DNA from: Phycisphaerae bacterium
GTDB taxonomy: Bacteria; Planctomycetota; Phycisphaerae; Phycisphaerales; UBA1924
Assembly (NCBI GenBank): GCA_030432255.1
Contig: JAUIHS010000016.1
Location: forward strand, 1-64,000
Reading direction: 5' to 3'
Length of the DNA: 64,000 nucleotides
In this document: positions 17,721-26,651 of the stretch, one piece after another
Layout of the letters: every line of letters begins with the position of its first letter
Position numbering within the stretch: the first letter of the stretch is position 1
Position numbers and translations under genes: made by a program
The notes under the pieces: generated by a model
What the model saw: only the letters and a program-made list of their open reading frames with translations
Databases searched by the model: none
What the model was told of the DNA's origin: nothing

Positions 17721-17948
17721 ATGAGCGACCCCGAACGGAAATCGATTGCCCGTAGCCTCGGCGAGTTCGTCGGCCACATCTGGAGTGGGGCGACATCGAA
17801 GTCAGAGGAGGGCGGTCGCCGCGAGGAAGTGCGTCGCGAGGTGGAGGAAGAGGTCGTGGAGACGACATCCGGCGAGAAGGTGATCGCCCGTCGAACGACG
17901 ATCGAGGAGATCGAGGTCCTGCCCGATCGCCCGGCGGAGCGGGACTGA
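17721..17948 (+). CDS. Small charged protein of unknown function
   Basis: 75 residues starting MSDPERKSIARSLGEFVGHI. After a short possibly amphipathic N-terminal helix it is very rich in Glu and Arg (EEGGRREEVRREVEEEVVE), then ends in a beta-like segment. No domain recognised. It is divergent from the amidase gene, 48 bases away, and is followed 26 bases later by a small membrane protein. There is no clear Shine-Dalgarno, so the start is less certain than usual. Confidence 0.55.
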   Translation: MSDPERKSIARSLGEFVGHIWSGATSKSEEGGRREEVRREVEEEVVETTSGEKVIARRTTIEEIEVLPDRPAERD

Positions 17949-17974
17949 AGCCGGTTTCTGTCAGGAGTCAGCCC

Positions 17975-18283
17975 GTGGCAGCCTCACCTGATCGCCCGAC
18001 AATCCCGGGTGAGTTCCTCATGCTGCTCGGTCTGCCCGGTTGGGTGGTCGGCGTCCCGACGCTCGCCATTGCGGCCATGCAACCGAGTCTTGTGGGTTGG
18101 GGTGCCCCGCAGGCGCTGTTCCTGCTCCTTTGCCTCCTCGACGCACTGCTCCTCCCCGCCGGCTTGGTGCGGATGATCCGGACCAGACCGTTCGGCATTC
18201 CCCTCTCGATGCTGGTGGGCGTAGTGGCTGCTGGATATGCCCTCTTCTGGTTCCTGCTGCTTCGAGACGGCATTCTCATTTGA
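17975..18283 (+). CDS. Small membrane protein of unknown function
   Basis: 102 residues from a GTG start. Three hydrophobic segments are apparent: about residues 15-36 (MLLGLPGWVVGVPTLAIAAM), 42-65 (QALFLLLCLLDALLLPAGL) and 73-97 (IPLSMLVGVVAAGYALFWFL), consistent with an integral membrane protein. TCAGGAG lies about 9 bases upstream of the GTG. It comes directly before nuoF (48 bases) but resembles no complex I subunit that I recognise. Confidence 0.55.
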   Translation: MAASPDRPTIPGEFLMLLGLPGWVVGVPTLAIAAMQPSLVGWGAPQALFLLLCLLDALLLPAGLVRMIRTRPFGIPLSMLVGVVAAGYALFWFLLLRDGILI

Positions 18284-18330
18284 AATGGCCGTGTGACCCC
18301 GGCCCGCCGGGGCGTTAGAATCCCCCCACC

Positions 18331-19731
18331 ATGACCGCGTACACCCCCAAGATGCCCGGACCCGTCCTGACCGCTCGAATTCCCACATATCCATGGGCGG
18401 ACCCCAAGGACCGGCACATCGTCAGCTACGACGAATACACCCGGACCGGCGGCTACGAGGGACTTCGCAAGGCCCTCGGGATGTCGCGCGATGACATCAT
18501 CGAAGAGGTCAAGGGGTCGCAACTCCGAGGGCGGGGCGGAGCGGGCTTCCCCTGCGGGCTCAAGTGGACCTTCCTCCCGAAGGTCGAACCCGGCACCGAC
18601 CCCGGGCCGCGATACCTGGCGATCAACGCCGACGAATCCGAACCGGGCACGTTCAAGGATCGACTCCTCATGGACTTCGATCCCCATCTGCTCCTCGAAG
18701 GCATCGCCATCGCCTGTTATGCCTGCCACCTGCAACGCGCGTTCATCTACATCCGCGGCGAGTATCACCACCAGGCGATGGTGCTCGAACAGGCCATCAA
18801 GGAAGCGTACGAAGCGAAAGTCTTCGGGCCGCAGGGTCTGCTCGACGGGACCGAAACCAATGCGGGCGGCACCTTCGCCGTGGAGTGCCACGTGCACCGC
18901 GGTGCTGGCGCATACATCTGCGGCGAAGAGACGGCCCTGCTCGAATCGCTGGAAGGAAAGCGCGGCTGGCCGCGGGTCAAGCCCCCCTTCCCGGCGGTGA
19001 AGGGTCTCTTCGGTCGCCCGACGATCATCAACAACGTGGAGACGCTGGCGCACCTGCCGTCGATCATCGAGAATGGTCATCAGTGGTTCTGCGGCCAGGG
19101 CACGGAGTCCTCGATCGGCGGTCCTCCCAGCTTCGGCTCGAAGCTGATGGGTGTGTCCGGTCATGTGAACCGCCCCGGCGTATACGAGTGTGACCTCGGG
19201 ATTCCGTTGAAGGTGCTGGTTGAGGATCACTGCCAGGGCATGCGCAACGGCAAGAAGTTCAAGGGCGCCATCGCCGGTGGCGTCTCCACGGGCGTGCTCG
19301 GTCCTGACGAGTTTGATGCCCCGATGGATTTTGATATCGGCCGCAAGTACAACGTCCTCGGCCTCGGTACGGCATGCCCGACGATCTTCGAGGAAGACAC
19401 GGACATGGTCGGTGTCGCCCGCAACATTGCCCGCTTCTTCAAGCATGAGAGTTGCGGTCAGTGCACACCCTGCCGCGAGGGCTCCGGCTGGCTCTTCCAG
19501 TTGTTGAGTCGGATCGAGAAGGGCGACGCCCGGACGAAGGACCTGGATCTGGTGCTTGAGATTGCGACGAGCATGGGCGCCATGCCGGGCACGACGATCT
19601 GCGGTCTGGCGGACGGCAACAACTGGGCGGTGCGCACGATCGTGAACAAGTATCGCGAGGAATTCGAAGCGCGGGTCCGCCCGAGTTTCGTGCCGGTGAC
19701 GATGAGCGTCGGCGCGGCGGCGAATGGGTGA
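18331..19731 (+). CDS. nuoF: NADH-quinone oxidoreductase subunit F (51-kDa type)
   Basis: 466 residues. This is the flavoprotein that oxidises NADH in complex I. It shows the NADH/FMN-binding stretch GRGGAGFPCGLKW (about residues 66-78), ESEPGTFKDR, GAGAYICGEETALLESLEG and the [4Fe-4S] (N3) ligands Cys375, Cys378, Cys381 (SCGQCTPCREG) and Cys424 (TTICGLADG). All signature residues are present. No nuoG or membrane-arm genes follow: the next gene is a transposase. There is no Shine-Dalgarno, and TAGAAT lies nine bases ahead of the ATG, so the message may be nearly leaderless. Confidence 0.94.
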   Translation: MTAYTPKMPGPVLTARIPTYPWADPKDRHIVSYDEYTRTGGYEGLRKALGMSRDDIIEEVKGSQLRGRGGAGFPCGLKWTFLPKVEPGTDPGPRYLAINADESEPGTFKDRLLMDFDPHLLLEGIAIACYACHLQRAFIYIRGEYHHQAMVLEQAIKEAYEAKVFGPQGLLDGTETNAGGTFAVECHVHRGAGAYICGEETALLESLEGKRGWPRVKPPFPAVKGLFGRPTIINNVETLAHLPSIIENGHQWFCGQGTESSIGGPPSFGSKLMGVSGHVNRPGVYECDLGIPLKVLVEDHCQGMRNGKKFKGAIAGGVSTGVLGPDEFDAPMDFDIGRKYNVLGLGTACPTIFEEDTDMVGVARNIARFFKHESCGQCTPCREGSGWLFQLLSRIEKGDARTKDLDLVLEIATSMGAMPGTTICGLADGNNWAVRTIVNKYREEFEARVRPSFVPVTMSVGAAANG

Positions 19732-19815
19732 ATGGGCGAATGTCTCTGGGACTCTTGTACCCGGTGCTTCCGCCCCGGGCTGCGCCAATGCGTGCCGATG
19801 GCACGCGGCGGGTTG

Positions 19816-20268
19816 TCAGTCCCATACCCAGCGCTCGTCAAACATCACACCGTGCCGATTGAGAATGGTGCGGTATTCATCCTCGAATGACATCTCCGCA
19901 TGGTGCGCATCCTGATTCTCGATGTATGCACGAACCTGTGAGACATTTGAGGCGCTGACTGAAAATATGCCGTAGCCGCGTTGCCACCGGAAGCCCTTGA
20001 GTGCGTCGGCCTGATCCTTGGCCCACAAGGACGTGTTGATCTTCACTCGCATCACGATGTCGGCAGCGGTGCGTGTTCGAGGCTGGCGAACAAGGCTGTG
20101 GACGTGATCAGGTTCACACCCAACGGCCAGCACACTGCAGTCCATACGCTCAAACTCAAAGCTGACGACGCCTGCCATCGAGGGTCGAACGGCTGGCGGT
20201 ATGATTGCTGCGCGATGCTTGGTTGACCAGACCACATGCATGTACATCTGAGACAGTGACTGTGCCAT
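19816..20268 (-). CDS. REP-associated tyrosine transposase (IS200-like, HUH)
   Basis: 150 residues. It opens with SLSQMYMHVVWSTKHR and contains the HUH metal motif in GCEPDHVHSLV, and the C-terminal VSASNVSQVRAYIENQDAHH with the candidate nucleophilic Tyr; all are typical of Y1 transposases of the IS200/IS605 superfamily, in particular the RAYT branch. These nick and join single-stranded DNA at hairpins. The start at 20268 is preceded by GGAGG. The hairpin-rich DNA at 20301-20431, on the start-proximal side, is its likely substrate. It sits between nuoF and the ABC-F operon. Confidence 0.85.
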   Translation of the reverse strand: MAQSLSQMYMHVVWSTKHRAAIIPPAVRPSMAGVVSFEFERMDCSVLAVGCEPDHVHSLVRQPRTRTAADIVMRVKINTSLWAKDQADALKGFRWQRGYGIFSVSASNVSQVRAYIENQDAHHAEMSFEDEYRTILNRHGVMFDERWVWD

Positions 20269-20300
20269 TGGGACCTCCCGGAAAGGAATGCCCACATTCT

Positions 20301-20431
20301 AGCCTGGGGTTTCACCCCAGGCTGCGCAGGATCCGGCCTTCAGCCGGGCAGAGCTTCGCTCTTCGTGGGAATGCGGGCGAAGCCCGAGATCGCTGAAGGC
20401 GATGGACTTCACAGCTGGGGTGAAACCCCAG
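20301..20431. repeat. REP/BIME-like array of hairpins beside the RAYT gene
   Basis: Two outward hairpins of opposite sequence, AGCCTGGGGT-ttc-ACCCCAGGCT (20301-20323) and CTGGGGT-gaa-ACCCCAG (20415-20431), bracket several short ones: CCGGC-cttca-GCCGG (20333-20347), AGAGC-ttc-GCTCT, and ATCGC-tgaag-GCGAT (20389-20403). Their layout, head to head around a spacer next to a RAYT gene, is that of bacterial REP doublets. The outer hairpins may also stop transcription from both sides. Confidence 0.7.
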
Positions 20432-20437
20432 GAATCC

Positions 20438-20884
20438 TCACCCCAACCCCTCCACAAACGCAATAAACAACTCGAACTCCCCCTCGATGTCCGCAATCGC
20501 CTCGTCATCCTCGCGCAGCATGGGCTTCGCCTCCGACCACAACGCACGCGCCGCCTCACCGATCGCGCCCGCCATCTGCAACACGTCACCGTGCTCGATC
20601 AACTCGCCCATCGCGCCGATCGCCAGGGTCCTCTCACCCGTCCGCTGGAACGCGAGCTCGAAAGCCGAACCCTGCGCCATCATGCGGAAGCCCTTCGCAT
20701 CCCCCGTGAACAGCAGGCGCACGCCCGAGATGAACTGCACCATGTCCACCAGCACCATGCTCGGCTGTTCACACGACTTCGAATCCGCGGCACCATCGCT
20801 CCCACTCAATGCGATGAAGCCCGCATGTGAGACCTCGATGGGCCCGTTACCTGCGGGCGTCAATTCAAAGCTGACTTCCAGCAT
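20438..20884 (-). CDS. Protein of unknown function, downstream of ABC-F
   Basis: 148 residues. It has a beta-rich first half (LEVSFELTPAGNGPIEVS), a Met/Gly-rich centre (LVDMVQFISGVRLLFTGDAKGF) and a helical acidic end (LREDDEAIADIEGEFELFIAF). No transmembrane segment or signal peptide. I recognise no domain. It begins 30 bases after the ABC-F stop on the same strand and is probably co-transcribed. It ends right beside the REP hairpins. Confidence 0.55.
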   Translation of the reverse strand: MLEVSFELTPAGNGPIEVSHAGFIALSGSDGAADSKSCEQPSMVLVDMVQFISGVRLLFTGDAKGFRMMAQGSAFELAFQRTGERTLAIGAMGELIEHGDVLQMAGAIGEAARALWSEAKPMLREDDEAIADIEGEFELFIAFVEGLG

Positions 20885-20914
20885 GTTTCCCGACTCCCTG
20901 CTCCGCTCCAGAAA

Positions 20915-22873
20915 CTACTCCAGTCGTTCCACCCACTCTTCTTCGAGCGGCGCCAGTTTCGCCGCGAGTTCTTCGCGCTTCTCCGTGAGCTTCGCGCTCT
21001 TCAGCGGATCGGTCCATGTGTCTGGATCGTTGATCGCCTCGTCGACGCGTGCGATCTCACCCTCGACCTCCTCGATGCGCTTCTCAAGGTCCTCCATGCG
21101 CAGACTGGAGTATGGGCCGCGACGCTTCTGCTTCTTCGTCTTCTTCACTTCGGGCGTGGGTGGCGGCGGCGCCTTCTCCTTCTCCCTCTTCGGTGTCGAT
21201 GACACCGCTTCGCGCGCCCGCTTCAACTCGCGTTCATGCCACTGAGTGTAGTTCCCGAGGAAGACCTCGCATCCACCCTTCCCGTCCAGTACCAGCAGGT
21301 GATCACAGGTGGCGTCGATCAGCGCGCGGTCGTGGCTGATGAGAATGAGCGTGCCGTCATATCCGCCGTCCATCGAGAACGCCTCTTCCAGGCGCTCCGC
21401 GCTGGGGATGTCGAGGTGATTCGTCGGCTCGTCAAGCACGAGCAGGTTCTTGCTGCTGGCAATCAGCGCGGCGAGCATCGCCCGGGCGCGCTCTCCACCG
21501 GACAGGACCGACAGGTCCTTCTCCTGGTCCTCACCGCTGAACAGGAACGCACCCGCGAGATTGCGCGACTGCTGCTCGCTGAGTGTCACGCCCTCGTTCT
21601 CCTTGCGGATCACGTTCTGAAGAAAGCGATACACCGGCTGTTCCATGTCGACATGCACCTGGGTCTGCCGGAAGTACCCGACCGACAGGCGTGACCCAAG
21701 GTTGATCTTCCCGGCATCTGCTTCCATCTCGCCGAGCAAGCAACTGACCAGCGTGGTCTTACCCGCACCGTTGGGCCCGATGATCCCCCAGCGCTCGCCG
21801 CGTTCGATCGACACATCAACATCATGGAACAGTCGCTTCCGACTCCCATCATCATTCGTGTACGACTTGGAGAGGCCGCGGGTCACCACGACGAGATCGC
21901 CGGAGCGCTCGGCTCGCGGCAACTCGAGTTTCAACGACGCCAGTTCCATCGGGCGCTCAAGGGATGAACTCTGCTTCGCCCGCTCCAGCCGGGACTCGCG
22001 CCCCCGCGCCTGCTTGGCCCGTTGCCCGGCTCTGTACTTGCGGATGAACGCCTCTTCCTGCTTGAATTTCGTCTGTTCCTTCTCCCATGCCCGCTGCATG
22101 GTGAGTCGGCGCTCAGCCCTCAGTTCGCGGAACTTGTCGTAGTTGCCCGGGTACTCGATGAGCCGCCCCTGTTCCACCTCCACGATCCGCGAGACGACCC
22201 GGTCCAGCATGTACCGGTCGTGCGAGATCATGACGACGGCGCCGCGGAACTGGCTGACGAGGAATTCCTCGAGCCACAGGCGACCGTCGATGTCAAGGTG
22301 GTTTGTCGGCTCATCCAGCAGCAGCACGTCCGGCTCCTCCAGCAGCAGCCGCGCCAGTGCCAGGCGCCCTTTCTGACCGCCCGACAGGTCGCGCACCTTG
22401 ATGGGGAACTGCGCATCCGTGAAGCCAAGCCCGTGCAGCACGCTGTCGATGCGATGATCGATCGCATACCCCCCCGCCGCCTCGATCTCACGCTCCAGTT
22501 GCTCCTGCCGCCGCATGAGTCTGGCCAGCGCCGCCTCGTCCGCCTCCGCCATGTCATCGAAGACCCGGTGGAGTTCGCCATGCAACTGATGCAACTGCTC
22601 GAAGGCGCCTTCCGCGGCATCGCGGAGGGTGTCCTCCGGATCGAGGTCCGGGTCCTGCGTCAGGTAACCCACCCTGACATTGCGCTGAATCTCAACCGTT
22701 CCCTGGTCCGGCTTGCCGTGGCCCGTGATCAGGCGAAGCAGCGTGGACTTTCCAGTGCCGTTCCGCCCGACGATCCCGATGCGCTCCCCCGCCTCCAGGG
22801 CGAAGGTACACCCATCGAGGATGATGGTGTCGTTGTAGGAGAACTGCACATTGTTGACGGCCACCAGCGACAT
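20915..22873 (-). CDS. ABC-F family ATPase
   Basis: 652 residues, two ABC ATPase domains and no membrane segment. Walker A motifs are GIVGRNGTGKST (domain 1) and GIIGPNGAGKTT (domain 2); signatures are LSGGQKGR and LSGGERAR; both Walker B/H-loop regions read LLLDEPTNHLD-like. The linker is charged and helical (KEQTKFKQEEAFIRKYRAGQRAKQARGRESRL) and the C-terminus is a coiled coil (EKRIEEVEGEIARVDEAIND), as in Uup-like members. ABC-F proteins act on ribosomes. I place the start at the ATG at 22873; an upstream extension has no support. Divergent from the CCA-adding enzyme 92 bases away. Confidence 0.9.
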   Translation of the reverse strand: MSLVAVNNVQFSYNDTIILDGCTFALEAGERIGIVGRNGTGKSTLLRLITGHGKPDQGTVEIQRNVRVGYLTQDPDLDPEDTLRDAAEGAFEQLHQLHGELHRVFDDMAEADEAALARLMRRQEQLEREIEAAGGYAIDHRIDSVLHGLGFTDAQFPIKVRDLSGGQKGRLALARLLLEEPDVLLLDEPTNHLDIDGRLWLEEFLVSQFRGAVVMISHDRYMLDRVVSRIVEVEQGRLIEYPGNYDKFRELRAERRLTMQRAWEKEQTKFKQEEAFIRKYRAGQRAKQARGRESRLERAKQSSSLERPMELASLKLELPRAERSGDLVVVTRGLSKSYTNDDGSRKRLFHDVDVSIERGERWGIIGPNGAGKTTLVSCLLGEMEADAGKINLGSRLSVGYFRQTQVHVDMEQPVYRFLQNVIRKENEGVTLSEQQSRNLAGAFLFSGEDQEKDLSVLSGGERARAMLAALIASSKNLLVLDEPTNHLDIPSAERLEEAFSMDGGYDGTLILISHDRALIDATCDHLLVLDGKGGCEVFLGNYTQWHERELKRAREAVSSTPKREKEKAPPPPTPEVKKTKKQKRRGPYSSLRMEDLEKRIEEVEGEIARVDEAINDPDTWTDPLKSAKLTEKREELAAKLAPLEEEWVERLE

Positions 22874-22965
22874 GGCGGGGATTGTAGGGGGTCGCCACGA
22901 CACATGTGATCCCGACCTGCTCCCCGCCCTCATCCTGCGGCGCAGTGCACGTGTAGACTCTCCGT

Positions 22966-24231
22966 ATGTCCACAGCCCGCAGTCATGCCTGCACACTTCT
23001 GAGAGCCCTGCACGAGGCTGGTCACGAGGCCTGGCTGGCCGGCGGGTGCGTGCGCGATGAACTCCTGGGAATCGACCCCAAGGATTTCGATGTCGCCACC
23101 AGCGCCACACCCGATCAGGTCCAGCACCTCTTTCCCCGCACCCATGCCGTCGGCAAGTCCTTCGGAGTCGTCCTGGTCCGCCACGAGACCAGCGTCATCG
23201 AGGTCGCGACCTTCCGTACCGAAGGACCCTACACCGACAAACGAAGACCGGACCATGTCTCCTTCTGTGATGCCGCATCCGATGCCCGCCGACGAGACTT
23301 CACGATCAACGCCCTCTTCCTCGATCCGCTCGCGCCCGAGACGGAATGGACGCATGGTGCTCGCGGCCGCGTCATCGATCACGTCGGCGGCCTCGACGAT
23401 CTGGACGCCCGCGTGATCCGGGCCGTCGGCTCCGCCGCCGATCGCCTCGATGAAGATCATCTCCGCGCACTCCGTGCCGTACGCTTCGCCGCGCGATTTG
23501 AGTTCGCGATCGAACCGGCGACAGCAGATGCCATCCGGGCAGATGCGGCCTCCCTTCAGGGTGTCAGCCGCGAACGCATCGGTGACGAACTGCGCCGGAT
23601 GCTGCTTCATCCGACATCCGGAGAAGCACTCACGCTGATGGAGTCACTCGGACTCGCCGCGGCAGCTCTCGACGAGCCGGCATCAGCGCCGGTGGAACTC
23701 CCTACTGTGCGCGCCCTGCCGGCGCGAAGTGCGGCACCGACCTCCGACATCGAAGCGGCCGAGATCGCTGTTCAGCTCTGTGCCTGGGCATTGGACCGCG
23801 GCGCATCGCCGGTTGATGGGGGCTTCGTCACACGCTGGCGTCGGGCGCTCTGTCTCTCCAACGAAGAGACTGATGCGATGCGTGAGATCCTCCGGCTGAC
23901 GCATGCGTTGGAATCGGAGTGGGCCTCAGCTTCCGAAGCGCAGCGGAAGCGACTCGCTGCGCGTGACCTGAGTGCGTGGAGCCTGCGCCTGGTCGAAGCA
24001 CGCTCGCCCGAGGTCGCCGACGCCCTGCGGCGAACCATCCAGATGCTCGCCGACTCCTCCACCGGCCTGTCGCCCACACCCCTCGTCACGGGCGATGACC
24101 TGATCGAAGCCGGCATGCGACCGGGGCCGCGCTTCAAGGCCATTCTTGATGAGGTCTACGATGCACAACTCGACGGGCGCATCAGGACCCGCGAGGACGC
24201 CATCACGCTGGCACGCACGATGGCATCCTGA
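22966..24231 (+). CDS. CCA tRNA nucleotidyltransferase / poly(A) polymerase family
   Basis: 421 residues. The class II nucleotidyltransferase head is intact: AGGCVRDELLG and the metal-binding DFDVATSA (DxD), then RRRDFTINALFLDP and the RAVRFAARFEF motif. The C-terminal half is helical and less conserved. These enzymes add CCA ends to tRNA; in organisms with several paralogues one may add only A or CC. TAGACT lies six bases before the ATG and there is no Shine-Dalgarno, so the transcript may be leaderless. Confidence 0.88.
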   Translation: MSTARSHACTLLRALHEAGHEAWLAGGCVRDELLGIDPKDFDVATSATPDQVQHLFPRTHAVGKSFGVVLVRHETSVIEVATFRTEGPYTDKRRPDHVSFCDAASDARRRDFTINALFLDPLAPETEWTHGARGRVIDHVGGLDDLDARVIRAVGSAADRLDEDHLRALRAVRFAARFEFAIEPATADAIRADAASLQGVSRERIGDELRRMLLHPTSGEALTLMESLGLAAAALDEPASAPVELPTVRALPARSAAPTSDIEAAEIAVQLCAWALDRGASPVDGGFVTRWRRALCLSNEETDAMREILRLTHALESEWASASEAQRKRLAARDLSAWSLRLVEARSPEVADALRRTIQMLADSSTGLSPTPLVTGDDLIEAGMRPGPRFKAILDEVYDAQLDGRIRTREDAITLARTMAS

Positions 24232-24278
24232 TACACCTCGCACCCCGCTCCCCGCTCCCCGCTCCCCGCTCCCACCTT

Positions 24279-26291
24279 TTACACCCGCATTCGAAGCGCA
24301 AACACGCACCACTCGAGAACGAGCAGTCCCAATGCCGCGGCCACGAACCAGTGCCAGATCTCGCGAGGAGCGGCCGAACCCGCGGTCCCGGCTGTCGCCT
24401 CCCGTCCGGCAACTTCGAGGGATTCGACGGAGTTCACCCGGCTCTCGACCTCATCCAGCATGTTCACACACAGCAGACGGTCGTCCGGGATCGCGCCCGT
24501 GACTTCATACACCCCCACTCGCGGCAGTACACCAAGTGTCACGCGACCGGCACCGTCCGCGGACACGCCCCAGGTCTGCTCCATGGGACCGGACAGCGAC
24601 AGGCTTGAGACACCGGGTTGCGGTGATACGGAGATCGGAGTCATGGTCGTCCACGCCCGTCCCGCGCTGTCGTCTCCTGCAAGGGTCAGGTAGGACACCG
24701 CCTGCGCCAGGAAGACCGGGAAACTCGGATCGCGCCACCAGGATGTCGCCTCGAATTCGAAGCCGATCACGATTCGGCGCACCCCATCCCGCTCAAGCAG
24801 CACGATCAGCGGATCAGTTGGTCCCGTCGCCAGCGGTGTCACGCACAGCGTTGATCCCTCATTCTCGTCCACGGGCAGCACGATGCGCAGGGGCCGGAAG
24901 ACGACCACCGGACTCAGACCCACGTACCGCATCACCGGGTGCGATCGTTGCCAGTACGCAAACGTCGTTGGACGCCCCGAAGCGTCACTTTCGGGATACG
25001 GCTCCACGCCCAGGCCGGGAATCGGAAGCGTCGCGCCGAAGGAAATCGTGGGCAGCCGCGGCAGCCGTTCCGGGCGCACGCGATCGAAGACCAGGAGGTC
25101 GAAGAGCGACAATTCCGTCCCCGTCATCAACTCGAAGCGGGATTCGGCGGCTTCTTCGACGCGGACGCCCTCAAGGGTCTCAATCGCGGCAAGCAGAACG
25201 GGATCAACCACGGTCGGTGCATCATCGGGCCGAACGAGCAGGATGCGTGGGCCGGCGGGAGGTCGGAGACGAAGTGCTGCCACATTGTCGGCGGCGAGGA
25301 GATCCTCGCGATCAATCCGGATGGCAAGCGTGCCTGTGGTCACGCCGTCGAGGTCGAAGGTCCGCGCGACCTCCAGTCCACCAGTTTCGACCGGGACCGC
25401 GCGAAGGACGTGACGAGCAGTCACGACGCCATCGAGCGAGAGCGTCACCGGAACGTCGACCGCCTCGACCTGCGTTCCGGTGATCCGCGCAAAGACTCGA
25501 ACGAGCGCCGGATCCTCGTAGTCGCGCCGCGCGTTGAAGGCGACGATGCCCAGGTTGTCGCGCGGCGACTCGGGGGGCGCCCCGACGCGCAGCCAGGTGA
25601 ACTCCGCGGCTCCGAGGGCTGCGGTGACACCCGCGGGCCCGGACCGGATATTGCCATCGCTGATCAGCACGATGCGGGGTGGTTCGGGCCGCTCTTCCTC
25701 ACCGGTGTCGGCCACGAATGCTTCGAGTACGCGAAGTGCGCCTTCCAGGTCCGCGGGCTGGTCGGTGGGTTCGATGGACTCCAGCGAGCGGAGGAGGAGC
25801 GAGCGGGTTCGGGTAAAGCTCTGGACTGTTCGGGTGGTTGCCGCGAAAGTCAGCACCTGGACTTCGGCGTCTCCGGCGACCCGATCGATGAGTTCTGCGG
25901 CTCGGCGTCGGGCCTCTTCGAGGCGTGTGACGGGTTCGTTCCCTTCACCGGGATCGCCATCGCGTGCCTGCATGGAAGCTGAGCGATCGATGAGTATGAG
26001 GTATCGCGATGCCGGTGGATTCCCGGACTCGATGGCGGGTCGTCCGGCGGCGAGGAGCAGGAGTGCGAGGAGGAGGAGTTGGAGGAAGAGGAGCCAGGAG
26101 AGTCTGAGCATTCTGAAGGGCGCATTGACCTGCAGATCCTGGACGGCCTGTTCCCAGAGCATGGTGGAACTGACCCTGACCGGGCGGCGCCGGAGTTTGA
26201 GGAAATAGAAGAGGAGGAGCACCGGCACTGCGATGGTCGCACCGATAACGGCAGCAAGCGGAGTCAGGAAAGTCAGTGCGGGCGCGTACAC
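24279..26291 (-). CDS. BatA-like vWA membrane protein
   Basis: About 670 residues from a GTG at 26291 (start uncertain, no clear ribosome site). The N-terminus has the BatA layout: a membrane helix (LTFLTPLAAVIGATIAVPVLLLF), basic KLRRRPVRVSS, then a second helix (LSWLLFLQLLLLALLLLAAG). A vWA domain follows with the MIDAS motif in YLILIDRSASMQAR. A GATase-like region (residues about 350-450) and beta-rich part come next, with a C-terminal membrane helix (FVAAALGLLVLEWCVFAL). Such proteins accompany MoxR/DUF58 genes in planctomycetes, but neither is next to it. It resembles in outline the larger protein at 53091-56249. Confidence 0.8.
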   Translation of the reverse strand: MYAPALTFLTPLAAVIGATIAVPVLLLFYFLKLRRRPVRVSSTMLWEQAVQDLQVNAPFRMLRLSWLLFLQLLLLALLLLAAGRPAIESGNPPASRYLILIDRSASMQARDGDPGEGNEPVTRLEEARRRAAELIDRVAGDAEVQVLTFAATTRTVQSFTRTRSLLLRSLESIEPTDQPADLEGALRVLEAFVADTGEEERPEPPRIVLISDGNIRSGPAGVTAALGAAEFTWLRVGAPPESPRDNLGIVAFNARRDYEDPALVRVFARITGTQVEAVDVPVTLSLDGVVTARHVLRAVPVETGGLEVARTFDLDGVTTGTLAIRIDREDLLAADNVAALRLRPPAGPRILLVRPDDAPTVVDPVLLAAIETLEGVRVEEAAESRFELMTGTELSLFDLLVFDRVRPERLPRLPTISFGATLPIPGLGVEPYPESDASGRPTTFAYWQRSHPVMRYVGLSPVVVFRPLRIVLPVDENEGSTLCVTPLATGPTDPLIVLLERDGVRRIVIGFEFEATSWWRDPSFPVFLAQAVSYLTLAGDDSAGRAWTTMTPISVSPQPGVSSLSLSGPMEQTWGVSADGAGRVTLGVLPRVGVYEVTGAIPDDRLLCVNMLDEVESRVNSVESLEVAGREATAGTAGSAAPREIWHWFVAAALGLLVLEWCVFALRMRV

Positions 26292-26651
26292 GTCTGCATT
26301 GTCGGCGTGGTGTCCGGAAATGTCGACTGTGGCGGGTCTGTCAATCGGTGAGTTCAGTCTGTAACGGCGGTGTTGCCCCGATCCATCATCCTGGCAGGAA
26401 CATCGCTTGTGACGCGACAGGACGGGGGTATGGTTGTGTGGTTGCTGTTGCCACCGAGCAACCATTCACAATCCGGCGGTCACTGGCTCGGTTGAGGGGG
26501 CCTGGTGTCCAGAGGAAGAGTCTTGTTTCCGAGGTCGTCTGCCGACGTCCTGTGGGATTTGTGCGCCCTCGTACAGGGGGTGTGAACTGGGAAGCCTCCG
26601 TGAAGTGCGGGGGTGGAGTTGATTTGATTATCTCAAGAGGAGAGATTCATC
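26292..26651. other. 360-base intergenic region between divergent genes
   Basis: No coding frame that I would support. It holds a 7-bp hairpin (GGTTGCT 26440-26446, AGCAACC 26457-26463) and, at 26392-26406, TGGCAGGAACATCGC, which has the GG-N10-GC spacing of a sigma-54 promoter but only a partial -12 element. A 17-base string (about 26547-26563) has a near copy upstream of the second P-domain gene (27574-27590). AAGAGGAGAG just before 26652 is the ribosome site. Confidence 0.45.

Noticed and set aside
17968-19788. 606-codon open frame on the minus strand opposite nuoF
   Set aside because: Antisense to nuoF and the small membrane protein; no motif of its own.
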